This document shows, in pieces, positions 26,278 through 35,043 of a DNA stretch of 64,000 nucleotides (position 1 is the stretch's first letter; the number at the start of each line of letters is the position of its first letter). The notes under the pieces were generated by a model, which worked only from the letters and a program-made list of their open reading frames with translations, had not been told where the DNA came from and ran no database searches. The translations under genes were made by a program, and so were the position numbers. The stretch comes from an uncultured Bacteroidia bacterium (GTDB lineage Bacteria > Bacteroidota > Bacteroidia > Bacteroidales > Prolixibacteraceae), in the NCBI GenBank assembly GCA_903918045.1, contig CAIXCY010000016.1, forward strand, positions 1-64,000, written 5' to 3'.

Positions 26278-28590
26278 ATGAAGAAAAATTACCTCTCCTT
26301 TTTTTTCCTTTTCGCTATTTTGGCTTTCGCAGGATGTATTCGCGGCAAATCGGATAAACTAACGAAGGGGGCCTCAGGGAGCGATTCAAAAGCTGTTGAT
26401 ACTGATTCCAGACTCAAATTAAGCAAACTTGATGATCTTAATGATAAACGGATCGGTGTTTTGCTAGGTTCCATCCACGACACTTATGCAACAAAGAAGT
26501 TTCCCAATGCTAAAATCCTTCAATATCAGAATTTCTCAGATCTGGTCATTGCAGTGAATACTGAAAAGGTTGATGCCGCATTTTTCAGCATGAACTATCT
26601 TCCTGAAGTGATGGCAGCCAATCCACAAGTGGGTGTTTTAGTGGATAGTTTATGGTCTGTTGGAATTGGGGCAGGTTTCAACAAGGAGAATGGCAAACTC
26701 AGGGAGCAATTCAACACTTTTCTCAGCGGGATTAAATCAAACGGTATTTATTCAGATATGGTGACCCGATGGATGAAAAACCGGTCAACAGAAATGCCAG
26801 CGATCAAAACCCCTAAGACCAATGGGGAAATCAGAGTAGGTACAGTGAGCGATATGGGAGTGCCGTTTGCATTTATAAAGGATGGCAAATTAATGGGGTT
26901 CGATGTCGAGCTATCCACCCGTTTTGCAGCCTATCTGGGGAAGGAGATCGTATCGGTAGATATGCATTTTGGAAGCTTGCTTGCCGCGGTTTCAACAAAT
27001 AAAATCGATTATATTAACAGCTCGCTTGCGATAACTGAAGAACGAAAAAAACAGATAGACTTTTCCGATCCCTATTACCATTCGAATGTTTGCATTATCG
27101 CGAATAAAAAAAATCTGGCTTCCGAATCTTCGGGTAAAATGAAGACAGAAGCCGACCTGGCAGAGAAGCGGATCGGCATATTCGCCGGGACGGTGCATGA
27201 CGCATTTGTCTCACAAAAATATCCTAAGGCCAGGGTTTTCCAGTACAACAGCTCATCGGATATGATCTTATCACTCAAAACAGATAAAATTGATGCGGCA
27301 ATGTTCGATGTTATAACCGCCCGGATTTTAATGAAAGGGAATCCGGATCTTGGAGTGTTAACCGATAAAATCTTTGATATGCCATTGGGCATTGGTTTTA
27401 ACAAAAACAATCCTAAACTGCGAAATGAATTCAATATTTTCCTCAAAAAGATCCGGTCAAATGGGGTCTATGATGAAATTTTCAAGCGTTGGTTTGTTGG
27501 TGATGTCGAAAAGGCGGTTATGCCCACTTTTAATAATGTCGATTCACCAAAAAAACTTGCTGTTGCAGTGGCCGTTGAAGACCTTCCTTATGTCACGGTT
27601 ATAAATGGCGACTTTGTAGGATTCGACATTGAAATGATCAAACGATTTGCGGAGAGTCAAAAATACCATCTTGAAATTACGACCCTCGCCTTTCCATCCC
27701 TGGTGGCAGCGCTTGCATCTGGCAAAGCCGATATGATTGCTGACGGAATTGCCATCAGTGCAGAGCGTTCCAAACAAATTGATTTCTCTGACAGTTATGC
27801 AGAATTTAAAACTGCGGTGATTGCATCAAAGAAGAATTTAATTGGGAATGACGAGGAACCTGTTCACCCGGTCAAAATCTCACTCTTCAAGTCACTATCA
27901 AACAGCTTTTACAATAATATAATCCTGGAGAACAGGTATCTGATGATTCTTGATGGATTGAAAGTTACGATTCTCATCTCAATTCTCTCCGCACTCTTCG
28001 GAACACTTATTGGAGCCCTGATCTGTTTCATGCGCATGTCTAAAAGGAAATTTCTTTCGGTCGCCGCCCGTCTTTACATCTCCCTGATCCGGGGAACACC
28101 GGTGTTGGTACTTTTAATGATTATTTTTTATATTATTTTCGCTTCGGTTAATATCAATCCAATCCTTGTCGCAGTTATCGCTTTTGGCTTAAATTTCGGC
28201 GCCTATGTTTCCGAGATGTTCCGGTCATCGATTCAAAGTGTCGACAAAGGGCAATATGAAGCTGGTATTGCCTCCGGTTTTTCCGAAATTCAAACATTTA
28301 TCTATATCATTATGCCTCAGGCTATTCGCCAGGTTCTTCCTGTTTACAAAGGCGAATTTATTTCATTGCTGAAAATGACTTCGGTCGTCGGCTATATTGC
28401 TGTTCAGGATTTAACAAAGGCCAGCGACATTATCCGAAGCCGCACTTTTGATGCTTTTTTCCCGCTGATCATGGCAGCGGTACTTTATATAATCATTGCC
28501 GGATTGCTGACCTGGGGACTTAGTTATATTGAAACCACGGTCGATCCGAAAAGAAAACGGACAATTAAAAAATCGGAGATAAAGTTATGA
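26278..28590 (+). CDS. Amino-acid-type ABC transporter: tandem substrate-binding lobes fused to permease
   Basis: 770 aa. It has a lipoprotein signal (FAILAFAGC, Cys20), then SBP_bac_3-like material in an unusual order: a lobe-2-type segment (55-167, [16 protein letters not shown]), a lobe-1 segment (182-290, [34 protein letters not shown]), a lobe-2 segment (292-407) and a lobe-1 segment (424-521, [13 protein letters not shown]). The HisM/GlnP-type permease follows (555-755) with the EAA loop [25 protein letters not shown]. It probably imports a polar amino acid or related solute across the inner membrane with the tethered binding domains outside. The stop overlaps the ATPase start (ATGA). 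The lobes may form two sites by pairing 1-2 and 3-4 or the outer with the inner ones. Confidence 0.9.
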   Translation: MKKNYLSFFFLFAILAFAGCIRGKSDKLTKGASGSDSKAVDTDSRLKLSKLDDLNDKRIGVLLGSIHDTYATKKFPNAKILQYQNFSDLVIAVNTEKVDAAFFSMNYLPEVMAANPQVGVLVDSLWSVGIGAGFNKENGKLREQFNTFLSGIKSNGIYSDMVTRWMKNRSTEMPAIKTPKTNGEIRVGTVSDMGVPFAFIKDGKLMGFDVELSTRFAAYLGKEIVSVDMHFGSLLAAVSTNKIDYINSSLAITEERKKQIDFSDPYYHSNVCIIANKKNLASESSGKMKTEADLAEKRIGIFAGTVHDAFVSQKYPKARVFQYNSSSDMILSLKTDKIDAAMFDVITARILMKGNPDLGVLTDKIFDMPLGIGFNKNNPKLRNEFNIFLKKIRSNGVYDEIFKRWFVGDVEKAVMPTFNNVDSPKKLAVAVAVEDLPYVTVINGDFVGFDIEMIKRFAESQKYHLEITTLAFPSLVAALASGKADMIADGIAISAERSKQIDFSDSYAEFKTAVIASKKNLIGNDEEPVHPVKISLFKSLSNSFYNNIILENRYLMILDGLKVTILISILSALFGTLIGALICFMRMSKRKFLSVAARLYISLIRGTPVLVLLMIIFYIIFASVNINPILVAVIAFGLNFGAYVSEMFRSSIQSVDKGQYEAGIASGFSEIQTFIYIIMPQAIRQVLPVYKGEFISLLKMTSVVGYIAVQDLTKASDIIRSRTFDAFFPLIMAAVLYIIIAGLLTWGLSYIETTVDPKRKRTIKKSEIKL

Positions 28591-29666
28591 TCAGGGTAGA
28601 AGGTCTTTCGAAGCATTATGGCGAACTTGTTGTTCTGAAGGAGATAAATACAGTTATTCACAAAGGGGAAATTATTTCAATTATTGGTCCTTCTGGGACG
28701 GGTAAAAGCACTTTTCTCCGTTGTTTGAATCTTCTGGAGACTCCAACCGGGGGTGATATTTTTATCGACGATGTCCCGCTTTTCGATAAAAACACCAGTG
28801 TTCCAAAGGTTCGGCAGAAGATGGGAATGGTTTTTCAATCGTTCAACCTCTATGCCCACCTTTCGGTATTGGAAAATTTAACCATCGGTCCTATAAAACT
28901 GCTTGGAAAGAAAAAAGAGGAAGCAAATAAAAGAGCTGTTGAACTGCTGAATCTTGTGGGGCTTGCCGAAAAGGTTAACAGTTTTCCGGATGAGCTCTCC
29001 GGAGGCCAGAAACAACGCGTTGCAATTGCACGGTGTATGGCCATGGAACCTGAAATTTTACTCTTTGATGAGCCAACCTCCGCCCTTGATCCCACGATGG
29101 TAAGCGAAGTGCTCGCCGTCATCCGCCGTCTGGCACGCGAAGGGATAACGATGGTAATTGTCACTCATGAAATGGAATTTGCTGCCAATATCTCAAGCCG
29201 TGTTTTTTACATGGACGAAGGGCTGATCTATGAGGAGGGGTCACCTGAACAGATATTTGAAAATCCACAGCGGGAAAAGACCAAAACGTTCATCCACCGC
29301 ATCCGAAGTCTGGTCCGGCATATTTCGAGTAAGGCATACGATTTATATGCCATTCAGGGGGAGATGGAGATCTTTTGCGAAAAGCATATGCTGCCCAAAA
29401 AAGTGAGTGATGACATTATGCTGATCGTCGAAGAGGTCTTAACGCTGCAATCCGATTTTTCAGATATTGATCTTAGCCTCTCGTATCACGAAAAAGATGG
29501 AAGCATCGAATTCTTATGTGAAAGTACCGGTAACCTCACAAATTTGCTGGATGAGACTTCAATGGAGGATAATATCGGTATCCTGATTCTTAAAAGCCGT
29601 TGCAAGCATATTGATTACCGCTATGTGAATGGTCGGAATATCATTAACCTGACGGTAAAGCTATAG
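28587..29666 (+). CDS. GlnQ-type ABC ATPase with C-terminal degenerate RsbW-like domain
   Basis: 359 aa, about 115 longer than ordinary GlnQ/HisP proteins. The ATPase has Walker [10 protein letters not shown] (34-42), signature LSGGQKQR (137-144), Walker [13 protein letters not shown] and switch His194. Residues 245-359 form an extra domain that lines up by eye with the RsbW-like protein at 25076-25492: LIVEEVLTL against [19 protein letters not shown] against ITFIDDGIAY, and [27 protein letters not shown] against GLGIFLIKKIMDKVEYKRKENKNFLIL. The N-box Asn and the G1 Asp are missing, so the tail is likely a non-catalytic GHKL domain that binds a partner. This suggests control of transport by a STAS protein, perhaps the divergently encoded one. 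It overlaps the permease gene by 4 bp. Confidence 0.88.
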   Translation: MIRVEGLSKHYGELVVLKEINTVIHKGEIISIIGPSGTGKSTFLRCLNLLETPTGGDIFIDDVPLFDKNTSVPKVRQKMGMVFQSFNLYAHLSVLENLTIGPIKLLGKKKEEANKRAVELLNLVGLAEKVNSFPDELSGGQKQRVAIARCMAMEPEILLFDEPTSALDPTMVSEVLAVIRRLAREGITMVIVTHEMEFAANISSRVFYMDEGLIYEEGSPEQIFENPQREKTKTFIHRIRSLVRHISSKAYDLYAIQGEMEIFCEKHMLPKKVSDDIMLIVEEVLTLQSDFSDIDLSLSYHEKDGSIEFLCESTGNLTNLLDETSMEDNIGILILKSRCKHIDYRYVNGRNIINLTVKL

Positions 29667-29861
29667 TATTTGCCTCTATTTCGGGTTTAATCCTCTTAGA
29701 ACAAGGTTCAGAGATTGACAGCTATGACCGACGCCATAAAGTGTCATACCCCGACAGCACGAAAAATGTTGTTCTGATACCTTTCAATGGGTTAGAAACC
29801 TAGCGCATACAATTTACAAAATAAACCTGGCTTGTAAAAAAAACTCCCATCCAATTGAATT
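29667..29861. other. Convergent intergenic region
   Basis: 195 bp between two convergent genes. No clear terminator stem with a T-run and no ORF with support was seen on either strand. Confidence 0.4.
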
Positions 29862-31469
29862 TTATTTATCAAATTCAGGCCTGATCGACTTTGTCCAGCT
29901 ATTTAATAACCAGACAGTGCGCTGATAATGGTCTGTCATATCCAGCAAAAATGATTTGTCGACAGAATTAAGGAATTGACTGTCAGAAAGATGAAAGCTT
30001 CTAACACGTTCCATGAGTGGCCCCTTATCCTCCGTTATTTTTAAAAGAATTTCAATATCAAACCGCTCCTTCGATTTTGTTGCTTCCACTGCCGTGATGA
30101 AATTCACATGAAGTGATTCGATTGAATTCTGAACCAGTTCTTTCAGACCTTCAGTAATTTGAAAATCATCAATCATACTTACAAAACTAAATACAGTTTG
30201 ATCGATTGCCTTTAGAAGTGTTTGCCTGTTTTGAAGTACTACATAAATTTCGGAATTCGAACGCGATAAATTAAAGTGTATTATTCGCTTTAAGTACAAA
30301 TCAATTTCGTTAATCAGGAAGATATTTGATTTATGAATTACGATGAAGTCATGGATAATCTCAAGTCCTTTCTCGCTACGAATATTATCAATGGATTCGG
30401 AAAATCGTTCAAAGATCCTTACCTGCTCATTCTCAGCAAGGATTAAAGCTGTGGTAATGTCGGACAGCGACTGTTCTGTTATGAAACTTGTTTTTGACAA
30501 ATCTTCCTCTGATGTCGGAGGGCTTATCCGGACCAAAAGGGTGTAGATCGGATTATATAAAAAAGATAACAGGAGGACAGGTGCAGTTCTGAAAATTAAA
30601 AACGCCATTGCTGTTTGTTGCTCAATATTCGAGCTCGTGGAATTTATTAGTCGTCTGATTATTTGGATATTCCAGTTGAATTCAACGGATAATATAATTA
30701 ACAGTATCAAGGATGTAAATACAGACTCAATCACTTTAAAAATGACAATTTGTTTCGAGACCCCCTTCAGGCTGGAAGAGATTAACACAAGGGAGATTGC
30801 TTCACCAAAACTCATGCTCACTATGATCAGGATTACCTGATCGAGCCCGATTAGTCCTGCATGGCTTAAGGTCATCACCAGGACAGCTATGGTGGCAGAG
30901 GAGTGAATTATTAGCCGCAGGAAGATTCCGATTAAGACTGAAATAATAAAGGAATCTTTTGAATAATAGAACATTTCACGTACGAACTCCATTTGAGCAA
31001 ATGGCTGTGATCCGGATTTGAGCAATTGAAATCCAAAAAGAAGGATGCTAATACCAAAAAGTGCATTATACAGGATTTCCCTTTTGCTTCCTTTGTCAAA
31101 CCCATAAAAGATACCCCCAAAACCAACTAAAAAAAGGATGGCCAGCTTAATGTTAAATGCAACTAGGAATATAAGCAATGTAGTTCCCACATTGGACCAG
31201 ATAATAACCGGCAGGGAATTTCGAACACTGATTAATCGGCCATGGACTAATCCAACCAGAATAAAAATCGTATTACTGCTGCTTTGGGTAATTCCGCCAG
31301 AGGCAAAACCCCAAAAAGCCGCCAAAAAAGGGTTGCGGGTCCATTTGGCAATCAGCAGCCTAAGCTTGTGACTTGCCATGTTTTTCAGTGAATTACTTAA
31401 TATCTTGATTCCACTGAAAAAAAGCCCGATCCCGGCTATCATCGTGGCAAAAGTTTCAATTGTACTCAT
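29862..31469 (-). CDS. Na/Pi-cotransporter-family protein with PhoU-like tail
   Basis: 535 aa. The N-terminal 310 residues hold two inverted repeats of membrane spans with the Gln/Ser motifs of the NptA/PNaS family (ASGGITQSSSNTIFILVG and HSSATIAVLVMTLSHAG). The last 200 residues are helical and resemble a PhoU-like domain (LILAENEQVRIFERF, FIVIHKSNIFLINEIDLYLKRI). The family usually moves phosphate with sodium, but many bacterial members with this tail have no proven substrate. It is located between the ABC operon (convergent) and the STAS-phosphotransferase gene 106 bp upstream on the same strand. Confidence 0.85.
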   Translation of the reverse strand: MSTIETFATMIAGIGLFFSGIKILSNSLKNMASHKLRLLIAKWTRNPFLAAFWGFASGGITQSSSNTIFILVGLVHGRLISVRNSLPVIIWSNVGTTLLIFLVAFNIKLAILFLVGFGGIFYGFDKGSKREILYNALFGISILLFGFQLLKSGSQPFAQMEFVREMFYYSKDSFIISVLIGIFLRLIIHSSATIAVLVMTLSHAGLIGLDQVILIIVSMSFGEAISLVLISSSLKGVSKQIVIFKVIESVFTSLILLIILSVEFNWNIQIIRRLINSTSSNIEQQTAMAFLIFRTAPVLLLSFLYNPIYTLLVRISPPTSEEDLSKTSFITEQSLSDITTALILAENEQVRIFERFSESIDNIRSEKGLEIIHDFIVIHKSNIFLINEIDLYLKRIIHFNLSRSNSEIYVVLQNRQTLLKAIDQTVFSFVSMIDDFQITEGLKELVQNSIESLHVNFITAVEATKSKERFDIEILLKITEDKGPLMERVRSFHLSDSQFLNSVDKSFLLDMTDHYQRTVWLLNSWTKSIRPEFDK

Positions 31470-31575
31470 TAAAACAGCGTGATTTTTTTTTGTTGAAATA
31501 TAAATTTAATAAATGGAATTAAATGTTACATTTTGATGACAAAACACTGAAATTTAAATACAATCAATTGAAAAT

Positions 31576-33837
31576 TCAACCCTTTTGCGGGAGAATTAAA
31601 TCACTGCCAATAAGAGTTTTACATATTAGTCCCGAGACAATCATCGACAGGCGTTTATGTTCGAATGTAGCGGAGGAATAACACACAATCGGCATGATCC
31701 ACTCGAGTAATGCCATGCAATAGGGGACCGGATCGGTGTTTTGACCCACTGATTTGAAGGCATATTCCCTCATTTTCATTGTGAGGGCGACATTTTTGCT
31801 GACCTGTTCAGAATGATCTCCCACATAAATGGCATCCGGTTTCTGATCAAGCCGAACAGTATCGTAAAAACTGCAAATAAATTTCAGATATACCTCAGTC
31901 TCCTTTTCGTCATGCAGTGGAGCGTTATCCACCATAAATATGGCCTCGAGCCTTGCAAAGTCGGATATCACCGAGCGAGGTTTAGTTTCTGAGAAATCGA
32001 TCAGGTACACATTCATATCTTCGTCCAGCAGGATATTCTGCATATTCAGATCACCGTGACAAATGGAGGTATAATAGTTGATTTCGGTTTCACGTCGACT
32101 GGCAAACTCATGATTCAGAAACCAATAAGGATTAACAAGCTGCTGAGTGACCTCTTTAACATTAAAAAACTTTTCATCAGGAGAAATGGAGAGCTGATCC
32201 GAAGCGGTTTCGCAAAGTTGCGGAAAGAAGGTTGATCTGGGGTCGTGATCCTGAAAAGGATGAATTACCTCCTGAATTGGTTGTCCATACCAGGGATGGA
32301 GGATTTGGAGAAATATCTTGTCAAACAACGGTTCCAGTTGTTCTGTAGTCCAGTTATGAAAATAGTGTGTCAACCATCTCAGCCGTGTTTGTTCCCCTCC
32401 AATTCCTACGAAGTTATACCTTAGCGCCCCTGCGTTTCCAAAGAATTCGGTCCCCAGCACCATCGCACTGTTATTTAATATATATGGATTTGCATACCGT
32501 TTACAGCGGTCCGATTCCCGGGAGATCATTGCCCGGTCTGCAATTTTCATGACTGTAGGCCTTAGTTTTCGCCCCTCGTGATCATACGAAGTTACCTGGA
32601 AAGTTTGGGCTGAATAACCACCATGAATACGGCTGATTTTAACCCTTCCTGAATCGGTGTATAACCTGCGGGTCAGGAATGCTATATGAGGTTCAAGTAT
32701 AAAATCATCAGTTTCTATTTTAAGACGTTTAGCCGATGGATCGGAAACCCCGTTTGAAACGAACATCCAGCATACGGGATTAATCAAATGATCGTCATGG
32801 GAGAGGGGTGCAACCTCAATAATATTCTCAAAAGTCAAAACTTTCTTCAGAAAATCAGGCAAAGTGACCTCAACGGGGGCAGGTGGAATATCGCTCAGGA
32901 GAAATCTGGCTCCCCAAAGACGGAGACCATTTGTCCCAATCGCAATCAGACCTTCTGTAACGGTAAATTCAGATAACTTTAGCAATTCGTTTAATTCCTG
33001 GTCGACCAACGCACACAGTGAAACAGAATGATTTCCAGGTTCAAAATTTACAATAACCAGCGCCATTAAATCCGGTTCACCCGATTTAAACCGCTGTTTT
33101 ATTGGATATATTGCTTCGACGAGGTGCTCCAGAGAGATCGAAGCCGGGTCAGACAACCTCACCTGGCCTGATGGCTGGCCACCGAATGAGAGCGCCCGAT
33201 TGACAAAAATACCGGCCCCTGCCGGTTGCTCAGGAATTCTGAAGTCGGATGGAATTCGGGGGTCATCAGGAAAAAACCCGGAACAATGGCCAATCGAGAT
33301 AAAAACTCCCCTTATCAGCGGATCTTCCTCCGGTGTTTCGGCGGGGGATCCGATTCCAACTGAAAATCCCAGTTCATTGTACCCGGCAATCCCCGGACTT
33401 TTCCAGATAAAGGCAGCATCTTTTTTATTTTCAATCGGATAAAAATTAAAAGAATAGGCCCCATCTAACCATTTGCCTGATCCTTTTGAAATTAATTCGA
33501 GTCGTTCGATCTCACTTCTTGCCGCTTCGATATTCTGAAACAGATGAAATACTTTATTTAATCCGGACATTTCGAGGACCTGAAAGACCTCAGGCAATAA
33601 TCCTGAAAGAAACAAGCCACCTCCCCTTGCCAATAACTTCTTTTCATAAAGTAAGATGATCCGGATGCCTGCGCTGGAAAGGTATTCGCATTGGGACATA
33701 TCAATAATCAGAAAATTTCCCTGCTCAATCACGCTTTGGAGGGCCTGCCCGAATTCACTGCTGCTAATGGAGTCTATCCGCCCTGCCGGAATCACAAGCG
33801 GGATGGATAGGTCAGCTTTAATTGTGACGGTGATCAT
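31576..33837 (-). CDS. STAS domain fused to a phosphotransferase (aminoglycoside/choline-kinase-like) protein
   Basis: 753 aa. Residues 1-110 are a STAS domain with the switch loop EYLSSAGIRIILLYEKK (Ser54/Ser55). Residues 120-370 are an unrecognised alpha/beta region. From about 390 a kinase-like fold is seen, with KISRIHGGYSAQTFQV as a possible nucleotide loop, the catalytic ICHGDLNMQNILLDED (HxDxxxxN) and LIDFSETKPRSVISDFARLE as the metal-binding Asp region. This is the aminoglycoside phosphotransferase/choline kinase superfamily; from memory the HGDLN...DFARLE pattern also resembles a domain reported in ternary NTP-dependent conflict systems, but I could not check this. Cytoplasmic. It may couple the partner-switching circuit to phosphorylation of a small molecule or protein. 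The substrate is unknown. Confidence 0.8.
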   Translation of the reverse strand: MITVTIKADLSIPLVIPAGRIDSISSSEFGQALQSVIEQGNFLIIDMSQCEYLSSAGIRIILLYEKKLLARGGGLFLSGLLPEVFQVLEMSGLNKVFHLFQNIEAARSEIERLELISKGSGKWLDGAYSFNFYPIENKKDAAFIWKSPGIAGYNELGFSVGIGSPAETPEEDPLIRGVFISIGHCSGFFPDDPRIPSDFRIPEQPAGAGIFVNRALSFGGQPSGQVRLSDPASISLEHLVEAIYPIKQRFKSGEPDLMALVIVNFEPGNHSVSLCALVDQELNELLKLSEFTVTEGLIAIGTNGLRLWGARFLLSDIPPAPVEVTLPDFLKKVLTFENIIEVAPLSHDDHLINPVCWMFVSNGVSDPSAKRLKIETDDFILEPHIAFLTRRLYTDSGRVKISRIHGGYSAQTFQVTSYDHEGRKLRPTVMKIADRAMISRESDRCKRYANPYILNNSAMVLGTEFFGNAGALRYNFVGIGGEQTRLRWLTHYFHNWTTEQLEPLFDKIFLQILHPWYGQPIQEVIHPFQDHDPRSTFFPQLCETASDQLSISPDEKFFNVKEVTQQLVNPYWFLNHEFASRRETEINYYTSICHGDLNMQNILLDEDMNVYLIDFSETKPRSVISDFARLEAIFMVDNAPLHDEKETEVYLKFICSFYDTVRLDQKPDAIYVGDHSEQVSKNVALTMKMREYAFKSVGQNTDPVPYCMALLEWIMPIVCYSSATFEHKRLSMIVSGLICKTLIGSDLILPQKG

Positions 33838-33880
33838 AAACGAATTAGCATAAAATCAACAATTAAGGTTGTGGCCATAA

Positions 33881-34138
33881 CTAATTCAGATCTGGTTTTT
33901 TACCGGGCCATTGGCCTGACTTCAGTTTAGTTTTAAGGTTCAGGTAGACATCCTTCCCGATAAGTACAATTCCGAGCCAGAACAACACTTCTCCAACAGC
34001 AAGAAGAACCGGGGTAAGAGCTAATTTAGTTTTGAGATTCACTGAAAGAAAAGGAACGGAAAACAAAATAAAAAATATAATGATGGAGGTCAAAATGACT
34101 ACTAACCCGAATCTGTATTTTATTTTTTTGTAATTCAT
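33881..34138 (-). CDS. Small two-span membrane protein
   Basis: The ORF runs from 34240 (119 aa), but the better start is the internal ATG at 34138, giving 85 aa (MNYKKIKYRFGLVVIL...). This part has two hydrophobic helices, a Lys-rich middle and the ending LGIVLIGKDVYLNLKTKL, a pattern I associate with small transporter-suffix-domain proteins. The extra 34 residues of the longer form are unlike a membrane protein N-terminus, and another frame (34026-34247) is equally open there, so this segment is probably not coding. Function unknown. Confidence 0.6.
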   Translation of the reverse strand: MNYKKIKYRFGLVVILTSIIIFFILFSVPFLSVNLKTKLALTPVLLAVGEVLFWLGIVLIGKDVYLNLKTKLKSGQWPGKKPDLN

Positions 34139-34264
34139 CCAATATGTTGCTATTTGTCCAATTAAACATGCGTATATCGTCGCGTGCCGATAGTAACGAT
34201 GCCAGCCTGTATTCAACATAAACGGCAGAAGTACAATCATCCTCCACCGTTTATGGTCCTGGCC

Positions 34265-34627
34265 CTATTCCACTTTTTTTGCCCGCGCTTTTCGTACCGC
34301 AATAAAGCTAAGAATGAAATAGATCATATTTACTGCAGATGAAACCATCATAATGGAGACCCGGACAATCGCACCGGTATCTGACCGGCCAATCGCACCG
34401 GAAAGCGGCTTAACGAATGCAATCAACAGAACAAGGGTAAGGGTTACTGCCAGGTGGGCAATTAATCCATTTTCAGCCTTAACTCCTTTAACAAAATAGA
34501 GGAGAAAAATACCGGCGACCACTGGAATGAGGGCCGTTAGTGAAGGAGTTTGAGATCCCAAATAACCTATTAACCCCAATAAAATCAAAACAAAACCATT
34601 CACCATGGTTACGAAATATACCTTCAT
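34265..34627 (-). CDS. Small four-span membrane protein of unknown function
   Basis: 120 aa with four hydrophobic helices (about 5-24, 29-46, 57-73, 88-110) and a basic C-terminus (VRKARAKKVE), so an inner-membrane location is expected. No motif points to a function. It is encoded just upstream of the other small membrane protein on the same strand; the pair may be co-transcribed. Confidence 0.7.
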   Translation of the reverse strand: MKVYFVTMVNGFVLILLGLIGYLGSQTPSLTALIPVVAGIFLLYFVKGVKAENGLIAHLAVTLTLVLLIAFVKPLSGAIGRSDTGAIVRVSIMMVSSAVNMIYFILSFIAVRKARAKKVE

Positions 34628-35043
34628 AATTAAGAATTAAATAAAAATTAAAATAATGAAAAATCTTATCCCACATCAGTATCCAACAAATACAAACGAT
34701 GCAAAACAGAAGTTCTTTCCCCGATGTAGTTCCAAACTAAAAAAGATAACAATTATAATGTGATGAATGTTGCGGAGGTGATCATCCGCTTGTATCTGAC
34801 CTGTACTACCCGGGTTACGGCTTTTTTTACATGAATTAGCTCTGCTGAAGCGAGGACTAAATGTCACAAGATTTTGAATCAATGGAGAATCTTCACCATT
34901 AACATTGGAAAAATATCCCATTTACAGAATGACCGGGTGACTTGCTCAATCCTGAACAGTCACCCGGTCACTAATTTCCGTGGAATTATATCAACTTTTA
35001 ATACCGCCGGTTTATTCAATCATAAGTAAGCAACACAACGAGA
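34628..35043. other. Intergenic region with one hairpin, no gene supported
   Basis: 416 bp. An ORF at 34676-34921 (minus, 81 aa) has irregular composition and no recognisable fold, so I do not call it. The only structured element is the hairpin at 34930-34970. Confidence 0.5.
34930..34970 (-). terminator. Hairpin downstream of the phosphoesterase gene
   Basis: A perfect 12-bp stem (TGACCGGGTGAC pairing with GTCACCCGGTCA) with a 17-nt loop, about 75 bp past the stop of the minus-strand phosphoesterase gene. There is no clear T-run on the minus strand, so it may be a factor-assisted terminator or a 3'-end stabiliser. Confidence 0.6.

Noticed and set aside
29667-29861. Possible mobile-element remnant or terminator in the convergent gap
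   Set aside because: No clear inverted repeat with target duplication, transposase fragment or T-run; not enough to call.
34139-34247. N-terminal extension of the small membrane protein and an overlapping 73-aa ORF
   Set aside because: Two frames are open and neither looks like a real protein start; the membrane protein fits best from the ATG at 34138.
34676-34921. 81-aa minus-strand ORF
   Set aside because: Irregular composition, no recognisable fold or signal, located in an intergenic region next to a hairpin.
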